From Amycolatopsis alba DSM 44262 (GTDB lineage: Bacteria; Actinomycetota; Actinomycetes; Mycobacteriales; Pseudonocardiaceae), in contig NZ_KB913032.1 in assembly GCF_000384215.1 (NCBI RefSeq), forward strand, positions 3,799,665 to 3,863,664: 64,000 nt of DNA, written 5' to 3'. Positions 28,215 through 37,266 of the stretch are shown here, piece after piece. How positions within the stretch are numbered: position 1 is the stretch's first letter; each line of letters begins with the position of its first letter. The position numbers were made by a program, and so were the translations under genes. The notes below the pieces were generated by a model. The model searched no databases and was not told the origin of the DNA. It saw nothing but the letters and a program-made list of their open reading frames with translations.

Positions 28215-29399
28215 GTGACCAGTGCGACGGTGTACGACTTGGCGACGAAGGACCTGGATCCTCCGTTCGCGGTTGTCGACTTGGATGCGTTCGACGCGAA
28301 CGGCGCCGACCTGCTGCGGCGGGCGAACGGGAAGCCGATCCGCGTGGTCAGCAAATCCGTCCGCTGTCGGTATCTCCTCGAACGGGTGCTCGCGCGGCCG
28401 GGCTTCGAAGGTCTCATGTGCTACTCGCTCGCCGAAGCCGTTTGGCACGTCGAGCAGGGGACGTCCGACGACATCGTGGTGGCGTACCCGACCGCTGATC
28501 ACGGCGCGTTGCGGCGGCTGGCGGCGAACGACCGGGCGCGGGCGGCGATTTCGATCATGGTCGATTCGCCCGAACACCTCGATCTGGTCGATGCCGCGCT
28601 GGGGCAAGGACATCCCGAGATCCGCGTCTGCCTCGAACTCGACGCTTCGTGGCGGCCGCTGCCCGGTGTGCACATCGGCACCAGGCGTTCGCCGGTGTTC
28701 AATCCGCGGCAGGTCGCGGATCTGGCGCGGACCATCTTGTCCCGCAAGGGTTTCCGGCTTGTCGGGATGATGGCGTACGAAGGGCAGATCGCCGGTCTCG
28801 GCGACGCGGCCGGCAGTGGCGTCAAGAACTCGGTCATCGGCTGGATGCAGCGGAAGTCCATTGTGGAAATCGCGAAACGCCGCGCGGCCGCGGTTCGTGC
28901 CATTCGGGCGCTGGCGGATCTGGAGTTCGTCAACGGCGGCGGCAGCGGCAGCGTGGAATCGACCGGCGCCGAAGCGGCCGTCACCGAAATCGCGGCGGGG
29001 TCGGGCCTGATCGGGCCGACCCTCTTCGACGGCTATGCGCACTTCTCGCCGCGCCCGGCCGCGATGTTCGCGCTCCCCGTCGTGCGGCGCCCGGCGCCGA
29101 AGATCGCGACGCTCTTCTCCGGCGGCTACATCGCTTCCGGCCCGACGGAGTCTTCGCGCCAGCCGACGCCCTACCTGCCCGAAGGTCTCTCGCTGCTCGG
29201 CTTCGAAGGCGCGGGCGAAGTCCAAACCCCCGTCTCCGGCGAGGCGGCCCGCCACCTGCGGCTCGGCGACCGCGTCTGGCTGCGCCACGCGAAAGCCGGC
29301 GAACTCGCCGAACGCTTCACGCACTACCACGTCGTCATCGGTGACCGCGTCGACCGGACCGTCCCCACCTACCGAGGCGAAGCCCAAAACTTCGGCTGA
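28215..29399 (+). CDS. PLP-dependent amino acid deaminase/aldolase (alanine racemase N-terminal fold)
   Basis: 394 residues. Fold-type III PLP protein with V-V-D-L-D-A-F-D-A-N and I-R-V-V-S-K-S-V-R-C (cofactor Lys in V-S-K-S), E-G-Q-I-A-G-L-G, N-G-G-G-S-G-S-V-E, and F-D-G-Y near the phosphate and metal site. The group includes D-threonine aldolase and D-serine dehydratase-like enzymes. The precise reaction is not clear. GTG start at 28215; divergent from the lactone oxidase. It ends 9 bases before a repeated C-rich element. Confidence 0.85.
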   Translation: MTSATVYDLATKDLDPPFAVVDLDAFDANGADLLRRANGKPIRVVSKSVRCRYLLERVLARPGFEGLMCYSLAEAVWHVEQGTSDDIVVAYPTADHGALRRLAANDRARAAISIMVDSPEHLDLVDAALGQGHPEIRVCLELDASWRPLPGVHIGTRRSPVFNPRQVADLARTILSRKGFRLVGMMAYEGQIAGLGDAAGSGVKNSVIGWMQRKSIVEIAKRRAAAVRAIRALADLEFVNGGGSGSVESTGAEAAVTEIAAGSGLIGPTLFDGYAHFSPRPAAMFALPVVRRPAPKIATLFSGGYIASGPTESSRQPTPYLPEGLSLLGFEGAGEVQTPVSGEAARHLRLGDRVWLRHAKAGELAERFTHYHVVIGDRVDRTVPTYRGEAQNFG

Positions 29400-29407
29400 C
29401 CCCGCGC

Positions 29408-29550
29408 GACCCCACCCCCCACCCATCCCTGGGGGGCGCGCCCCGCACCAGCGTATCGGGAGGGGGTGTCGGGGAAGGGGGAACCGAGGTGGGAGAGGCG
29501 AGGTTGTCCACAACTGTGGGTGGGTGTGGACAGGTTATGTGGACAACTGG
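29408..29550 (+). repeat. Repeated intergenic element, copy A (C6/G6 hairpin plus DnaA-box pair)
   Basis: Starts 8 bases after the stop at 29399. The first 31 bases match the reverse complement of 57339-57369 with two mismatches and contain CCCCCC-N10-GGGGGG. A CAGCGTATCG block follows (CAGTCTATCG in copy B), then G-rich sequence and the DnaA-box cluster. Copy B lies 28 kb away in opposite orientation, also just past a stop codon. Confidence 0.8.
29504..29546. promoter_or_regulatory. DnaA-box-like cluster
   Basis: Perfect TTGTCCACA at 29504-29512 (+) and at 29538-29546 (-), plus a one-mismatch copy (CTGTCCACA) at 29525-29533 (-). TTGTCCACA is the actinobacterial DnaA-box consensus. Far too few boxes for an origin; may be a DnaA-binding or titration site or part of a repeat. 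Confidence 0.55.
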
Positions 29551-29667
29551 ATAAGGCCAGTTCAGGTCGGGTCTAGGCGTGGTTGGTGAGGGGCGTGTGA
29601 CTGATGGGGTTGCGGAACCGGGCATCGGTGGACACGAATGGTGCAAGGGGGATCCGCCGGTGACGGC

Positions 29668-29708
29668 AAGGCCACCTTCAGGACGTTGAGCGTCCTGAAG
29701 GTGGCCTT
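29668..29708. terminator. Long perfect hairpin (AAGGCC-A-CCTT family)
   Basis: AAGGCCACCTTCAGGACG (29668-29685) pairs perfectly over 18 bases with 29691-29708; the loop is TTGAG. Lies in the 562-base gap between convergent genes. The same loop and a similar AAGGCC-T-CCTT arm recur at 57174-57226. Confidence 0.7.
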
Positions 29709-29879
29709 CGCGACGTCCGGGCAGCGAGCGCTGAGTCCATAGTGGACGGGCGCGGGCGAAGGGGACTTTCGCCGCATTGGACGTGGGGAAAGCGTCCTTC
29801 GGACACCAGTGCGCGTAGGTGGCTGATCGCCTGGCCGGGCTTTCACGCCAAGGCTCCCGGCCAGGCGCCGGCCGCGGAG

Positions 29880-29932
29880 GTCGCGAAAGCCACTTTGGGG
29901 ACATCAGACGTCGCGAAAGTGGCTTTCGCGAC
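29880..29932. repeat. Long inverted repeat (GTCGCGAAAGCCACTT family)
   Basis: GTCGCGAAAGCCACTT (29880-29895) pairs perfectly with AAGTGGCTTTCGCGAC (29917-29932); 21-base spacer. It sits 30 bases from the end of the TetR gene and is probably its terminator. The core GCGAAAGCCACTT recurs at 47001-47013. Confidence 0.65.
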
Positions 29933-29961
29933 ATCCGGACGCCCCGGAGCCCGACCAGCCG

Positions 29962-30606
29962 TCAGGCCTCACCGAACTTGCTCGCCAGGTATCCCTTCAC
30001 GACGGACTTCGCTTCGGCCACGATCCGCTCGTCCCCTCGCGGGTCACGCCGGAAGGCCAGCTTCAGCAGCGCGTCCGCCGTCTCGTTCGCGATGGTCAGC
30101 GCGAACCGGATGTCGTCCAGCGACGAAGGGATCCGCGCGGAAAGGATGTCCGTCAGCGCGTCGACGATGACGGCGTTGTTGTCGCGGGTCTCGTCCAGGA
30201 GCTGCCTGTCCACGACGTCACCGAAGTGGACCTTCGAGAATCCGGGGACCTCGCGGTGCATGTCGAGGTAGATGTCGAGGATCGAGTCCACGACGTCCCA
30301 CCAGTGCTCGGGCGCCAGCTCGTTCAGCGTCTCCGACACCGAGGCGACGAACCGTTCGAGATTGCGTTGCGTCAGCGCCTGCACGACGGCCCGCTTGTCG
30401 GGGAAGAATTGGTATAGCGACCCGACGGCCACTCCGGCGCGCTTCGCGATCAACGTGGTCGTCAGCGCCTCATAGCCGAGTTCGTCGATCAGCTGGGCGC
30501 TGGCGTCGAGCATCTGCTCCACCCGCTTGGCACTACGTTGCTGGACGGGCTGCCGCCGCAGCGGAGTCGTCTCCGCTTGCGGTTTCGCGGCCTGGATGTC
30601 GGACAC
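29962..30606 (-). CDS. TetR family transcriptional regulator
   Basis: 214 residues from GTG 30606, chosen because AAGGAGGA lies about 8-10 bases upstream; the open frame continues further but is not supported. The N-terminal HTH (~45-75) reads L-T-T-T-L-I-A-K-R-A-G-V-A-V-G-S-L-Y-Q-F-F, typical of TetR. The C-terminal ligand domain is all-helical. Divergent from the beta-glucosidase/MFS operon across 117 bases, so it probably represses that operon in the absence of a glucoside signal (inference). Confidence 0.9.
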   Translation of the reverse strand: MSDIQAAKPQAETTPLRRQPVQQRSAKRVEQMLDASAQLIDELGYEALTTTLIAKRAGVAVGSLYQFFPDKRAVVQALTQRNLERFVASVSETLNELAPEHWWDVVDSILDIYLDMHREVPGFSKVHFGDVVDRQLLDETRDNNAVIVDALTDILSARIPSSLDDIRFALTIANETADALLKLAFRRDPRGDERIVAEAKSVVKGYLASKFGEA

Positions 30607-30678
30607 TCGGGCTCCTCCTTCGCTGATCTGCGACTTTATCGTGTCGACAGGGTTCCCCCCGGTCGAGTGAAGGCATAG

Positions 30679-33304
<2,626 letters not shown>

Positions 33305-33359
33305 CAGAAATGGAGACCGCGGACCGATGCCGGTCGGGGGAGGGGAGTGCAACGGCACC

Positions 33360-33393
33360 GGCCCGCGGGGTTCGGGGGATGACAGCGCGGGCC
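33360..33393. terminator. Hairpin between convergent MFS and zinc-ribbon genes
   Basis: GGCCCGCG (33360-33367) pairs with CGCGGGCC (33386-33393), 18-base loop. The remaining part of the 314-base gap (33305-33618) includes an AT-richer stretch around 33420-33490 and shows no gene. Confidence 0.5.
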
Positions 33394-33618
33394 TCGGGGT
33401 AGGTATCGCGCTGCGTTTGTGATCATGAATCTAGCGACCGATTACTGCCTTCGCTAGGTGTTCTGCCGATAATTTTCGATTAATCGCGGTGGGGACCGGG
33501 ATGATTACCGAGAGCGGCTCAACGCGTTCGGGGGTACGCGCGAACCGCCGCCGGCGAAGGCGAGCTGTGGCGTGGTTGCCGAGGGGGCGCTCGGACCGCC
33601 GTTCACTCGCCGGCTTTT

Positions 33619-34029
33619 CTAAGCGTGCACTCCGCCGATGGCGGCACGCCGCGGGTTGATCAGCGCGTGCCTGCCGGTGGTTTCGGCCGGGCTCACCCGG
33701 CTTTGCCCCGGAACGCGGCGCCGGTGGTCCTGGGAGGCCGCGGTCTGCTGGGGGGCGAGGCCTCCCGCGACCAGGTGCTCGTGCGCGACCTGCCAAACCG
33801 AGCAGGGCGCCTTGCACTTGTGCCAGCGGGTCGAGCAGGTGGGGCAGTCCCCGCGCTCGTCGGGCTCGTGCGCCTGGAGCATCGCGCGCCAGCCTTCGGT
33901 CAGCCGGGGGAGCTCCGAGCGGGCGACCGACACGAGCGACTGCGCGTCGGCCCTGGTCGCGAGCTCGGAGAGCATGTCGAGGCGTTCCCAAACCGCGTTG
34001 CGGAGGACTTGCCCTAGGACCTGATCCAC
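33619..34029 (-). CDS. Hypothetical protein with Cys4 zinc-ribbon-like motif
   Basis: 136 residues from GTG 34029. N-terminal helical part (M-D-Q-V-L-G-Q-V-L-R-N-A-V-W-E-R-L-D-M-L) and then C-P-T-C-S-T-R-W-H-K-C-K-A-P-C, a spacing suitable for a structural zinc. The C-terminal ~45 residues are basic and low-complexity. No family recognised. Thirteen bases after the 34043 gene, so the two are probably one transcript diverging from the HTH-TPR regulator. Confidence 0.65.
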   Translation of the reverse strand: MDQVLGQVLRNAVWERLDMLSELATRADAQSLVSVARSELPRLTEGWRAMLQAHEPDERGDCPTCSTRWHKCKAPCSVWQVAHEHLVAGGLAPQQTAASQDHRRRVPGQSRVSPAETTGRHALINPRRAAIGGVHA

Positions 34030-34042
34030 GGAGAACTCACCG

Positions 34043-34471
34043 TTACCTTTCCGCCATCTTGGCGGCTTCGTTGAGCGCTGCCCTGAGCTGTCCGAGCTGG
34101 CCGGACGTCAGGCGCGCGGTCTCTCCTGGCGGCGAGACGAGAACCACCTGGTTGTCTTCGACGAACACGGTGACGGCGCGTTCGCGGCTGATGAGATCGC
34201 CGCACTGCACCCGCCAGATCAGTTGTCCGCCTTCATAACGGCGCACGCTCGCGGTACGGGGGTCGACCGGGGCGGAGGGTGAGACCGGGCGGTTGGCGCC
34301 GGGGGAAACCGCGACCGCCTGCTGACCGGCTGGGCCGGCCGCACGCAGGTGGCGCGTGGGCATACCGGGCCGTCCCGCGGTGATGGAGCCTGTTGCGATC
34401 GAGTCCACGAACTCCACTGGCTCTTCTCCGCTCTCTCGTTCCACGTCGTCTTCGTATCCGCGTATCCGCAC
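34043..34471 (-). CDS. Hypothetical protein
   Basis: 142 residues from GTG 34471. An N-terminal low-complexity region rich in G/P/A/S (to ~80) precedes a compact C-terminal part with R-R-Y-E-G-G-Q-L-I-W-R-V-Q-C-G-D, V-F-V-E-D-N-Q-V-V-L-V-S-P-P-G-E and L-T-S-G-Q-L-G-Q-L-R-A-A-L-N-E-A-A. No signal peptide. Divergent from the HTH-TPR gene across 264 bases. Function unknown. Confidence 0.65.
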   Translation of the reverse strand: MRIRGYEDDVERESGEEPVEFVDSIATGSITAGRPGMPTRHLRAAGPAGQQAVAVSPGANRPVSPSAPVDPRTASVRRYEGGQLIWRVQCGDLISRERAVTVFVEDNQVVLVSPPGETARLTSGQLGQLRAALNEAAKMAER

Positions 34472-34735
34472 CTGTAGGGGGTTCGGAGACTTGGTAGCTC
34501 TCTGTGATCGCTGCCGGTGGCTGGTCGGTCACGGAGATCTGACAACTACAGTGATGTGAAACCGAGTGCGATAGAAGGTCGAACCGCCGTCATAGCGGTG
34601 ACCGGACGAGGTTTCACGGTAAGCGGTCAAACGACTTCTGCCGGGCCGATCACGACGGGCATTCCGGTGTTTCGCACGGTTGAATAGGTGTGCCTACGCT
34701 GTTTCTCGACCCCAACGGAACTGTGAGGGGGCGCA
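34472..34735. promoter_or_regulatory. Divergent promoter region of the HTH-TPR and zinc-ribbon operons
   Basis: A 264-base gap between divergent starts. It contains GTGAAACC near 34556 and the matching GGTTTCAC near 34610, an 8-base inverted repeat of about 45 bases spacing that could bind the HTH-TPR regulator. GTGAGGGGG just before ATG 34736 is the ribosome site. No gene seen. Confidence 0.45.
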
Positions 34736-36154
34736 ATGGACGCCAGTATCGGTGGCGGCGCTGTCGCCGGCTCGGACACGAGTGCTTCGGGCACTCCGGG
34801 CCGCCAGAGTCACCCCGTGCCGCCCGACGCCTGGGAACAGGCGGAGATGCGGGCGTCACTGGCGACACGGGAGATCTCGTCCGTGTACCGGCAGTTGCGC
34901 AAGCACGGTGTTTCGCAGCGTCAGATCGCCGCGATGACCGGCCAATCGCAGTCCGAGGTGTCCGAGATCCTCAAAGGTCGCCAGGTGATGGCGTACGACG
35001 TGCTCACCCGCATCGCTGACGGCCTTGGTGTCCCACGGGGATACATGGGTCTCGCCTATGACGAGGCGACAGCGATAAAGGTCGTCGGCGCTGCCGACGG
35101 CCAGCAGGCGGAGGAGGACGAGTCCGTGAAGCGACGGAGGTTCCTCGCGCACGCCGCCCAGGTCACGATGGGTGCGGCGGTGTTCGGTCCGGAATCGGGG
35201 ACGTGGTCGGCCGGGCCGGCGAAGACGCCCGCCCCCGGACGGATCGGCATGACCGACGTCCGCCAGGTGGAAGCCGCGACCAGAGCGCTCCGGTCCCTCG
35301 ACTACCAGTACGGCGGCGGTTTCTGCCGCGACGCCGTGGTCGCGCAGCTGTCCTGGGGACAGCAGATGCTCGAGTCCAACGGCACCGAAATGGTCAAGAA
35401 CCGGCTGTTCGTCGCGCTGGCGGACCTGCACAGCCTGGCGGGCTGGACGTCCTTCGACACCGGCCTGATGGACTCCGCGCGCGGGCATTTCGCGAACGCG
35501 CTGGACCTGGCCAAACAGGGCGACAACCATCCGCTGGTGGCCAACGTCCTCTACCGGATGGGCCGCGTCTACCTGCACCAGGACGCGCCGAACGACGCGC
35601 TGAAACTGTTCCAGCTCGGCCAGATCGCCGCCCAGGAATCGGGCTCCGAGCTGGCGGTCGCCGTGCTCTGCGCCAACGAGGCGTGGGCCTACGCGATGAT
35701 GGGCAACGAGGAACAGGCCGTGAAGCTGCTCGGCCGGAGCAAGGACGAGTTCGCCCGCGCCAACCTGGCCGAGGCCGAATCCTGGGTCAAGTTCTTCACC
35801 GAGACCGACGTCTACGCCATGATCGGCACCGTGCACACGGTGCTCGCCGCGAAGAACGCCGAGCACACCAAGTACGCGATCCCGGCGCTGACGAAGGCCG
35901 TCGAGTCCTACGACGACGACATGGCCCGCAGCAAGACCTTCATGCTCAGCGCGCTGGCCACGAATCACCTGCTCGAAGGCGATCTCGATCATGGCGCCAA
36001 GGTGGGCTCGAAGGCCGTCGACACCGCCGAGGGCATCAAGTCCGAGCGGGTGAAGGACCGGATGCGGCCGCTGCAGGTCGAGGCGGAACGCCGCCGGAAC
36101 AACGCTGACGCCCGTGACCTTGCCGACCGCCTCAACTCCTTCTACGCCGCCTGA
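34736..36154 (+). CDS. XRE-type HTH regulator with TPR-like C-terminal domain
   Basis: 472 residues. HTH of the XRE/Cro type at ~47-101 (Y-R-Q-L-R-K-H-G-V-S-Q-R-Q-I-A-A-M-T-G-Q and S-E-V-S-E-I-L-K-G-R). Next a basic-hydrophobic stretch V-K-R-R-R-F-L-A-H-A-A-Q-V-T-M-G-A-A, which looks like a twin-arginine motif but is internal and follows the DNA-binding domain. From ~190 come helical repeats with TPR character (A-L-D-L-A-K-Q-G; Y-R-M-G-R-V-Y-L-H; L-F-Q-L-G-Q-I-A). Such proteins act as peptide- or protein-sensing regulators. Its 3' end overlaps the APH-like gene by 41 bases. Confidence 0.85.
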   Translation: MDASIGGGAVAGSDTSASGTPGRQSHPVPPDAWEQAEMRASLATREISSVYRQLRKHGVSQRQIAAMTGQSQSEVSEILKGRQVMAYDVLTRIADGLGVPRGYMGLAYDEATAIKVVGAADGQQAEEDESVKRRRFLAHAAQVTMGAAVFGPESGTWSAGPAKTPAPGRIGMTDVRQVEAATRALRSLDYQYGGGFCRDAVVAQLSWGQQMLESNGTEMVKNRLFVALADLHSLAGWTSFDTGLMDSARGHFANALDLAKQGDNHPLVANVLYRMGRVYLHQDAPNDALKLFQLGQIAAQESGSELAVAVLCANEAWAYAMMGNEEQAVKLLGRSKDEFARANLAEAESWVKFFTETDVYAMIGTVHTVLAAKNAEHTKYAIPALTKAVESYDDDMARSKTFMLSALATNHLLEGDLDHGAKVGSKAVDTAEGIKSERVKDRMRPLQVEAERRRNNADARDLADRLNSFYAA

Positions 36155-37052
36155 GCCGACCGGACCGGACGGCCGGTTCACACCGGCCAAGCTGCGCGAC
36201 GCCCTGGTGCGGACGTGTGCGGTGCTGGGCGTGGACCCCGAAGGCGCCCGCCTGCTGAGGTTCACCAACAACGCCGTCTACGAACTGGCGAGCGCGCCGT
36301 TCGTCGTCCGGATCGTCGGCTCCACCCTGCTGCGGCACCGCGTCGGCACGGTCGTGCGGGTCGCGCGGCATTTCGAACGGCACGACGTGCCGGCCATCCG
36401 TCTGGTTCCTGGCCTCGACCAGCCGCTGCCGGTCGGCGAGCATCTCGTGACGGTCTGGTGGAAAGTGCCGGAGAGCGGCCGGAAGGCCAGGTCGGCGGAC
36501 CTCGCCGCGCTGCTGCGCCGGGTCCACGCGCTCGAACCGCCCGAGGGGCTGGCCTCCTGGGCGCCGTTCGCCGCGGTCCGCGCCAGGGTTTCGGACGCGG
36601 AGGAGCTGTCCGACGGCGACCGGCGGTTCCTGCTCCAGCGCTGCGCCGAAGTCGAAGCCGCGCTCGCGACGCTCGACTTCCCCCTGCCCCGTGGCCTCGT
36701 CCACGGGGACGCGCACACCGGGAACGTGATCCACGGGCCGGCCGGGCCGGTGCTGTGTGATTTCGATTCGTCCTGTGTCGGGCCGCCGGAATGGGATCTC
36801 ACGCCGCTCGCCGTCGGCCATGAACGGTTCGGTGATCCACCGGCCCGCTATCGCGTGTTCGCCGAGCGGTACGGATTCGACGTGACCACGTGGTCCGGGT
36901 TCCCGGTACTGCGCGCTATCCGTGAACTGAAGCTCACCACGAGTGTTCTCCCGATTCTCCGGAGTCATCCCAGCGTGCGTGATGAGCTGCGGAAACGGCT
37001 GGACGATCTTCGGAACGGGCGTACCGGCGCGCGCTGGAACCGGTACCGGTGA
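36114..37052 (+). CDS. Aminoglycoside-phosphotransferase-fold kinase (APH family)
   Basis: 312 residues from GTG 36114, inside the end of the HTH-TPR gene in another frame (41-base overlap); later starts would cut conserved sequence. Kinase-like APH motifs: catalytic loop G-L-V-H-G-D-A-H-T-G-N-V (Asp and Asn) and metal loop V-L-C-D-F-D-S-S-C-V-G-P-P-E-W-D-L. The family phosphorylates small molecules such as aminoglycosides, choline or homoserine. The tight overlap with a regulator suggests a dedicated, non-resistance role. Confidence 0.85.
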   Translation: MTLPTASTPSTPPEPTGPDGRFTPAKLRDALVRTCAVLGVDPEGARLLRFTNNAVYELASAPFVVRIVGSTLLRHRVGTVVRVARHFERHDVPAIRLVPGLDQPLPVGEHLVTVWWKVPESGRKARSADLAALLRRVHALEPPEGLASWAPFAAVRARVSDAEELSDGDRRFLLQRCAEVEAALATLDFPLPRGLVHGDAHTGNVIHGPAGPVLCDFDSSCVGPPEWDLTPLAVGHERFGDPPARYRVFAERYGFDVTTWSGFPVLRAIRELKLTTSVLPILRSHPSVRDELRKRLDDLRNGRTGARWNRYR

Positions 37053-37266
37053 GTCACCCGTGAACGGCTATCTGCACGTGCATTCGCCGACGCCGAATGA
37101 CCGTTCGTCGCTTGTCCGAATTCGTCGATCAAAGGGTGACTAATTCGCCTGGGCTAATCACTTCTCCTGGCCCAATGCTCCCCCGAATGTGCAACTTGCA
37201 GCTACGTTCCGTTATTTAGTGCGCTGAGTTCACCTTGTCGTTGGGCACCGATCGGTGGCTGCCGGG

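Noticed and set aside
29504..29546. DnaA-box cluster as a replication origin
   Set aside because: Only two perfect boxes and one near match, no dnaA/dnaN genes and no AT-rich unwinding region; the same pair recurs in the second repeat.
33431..33991. 186-codon minus-strand frame overlapping the zinc-ribbon gene
   Set aside because: R/P/A-rich shadow frame. The alternative frame has the Cys4 motif and a helical N-terminus.
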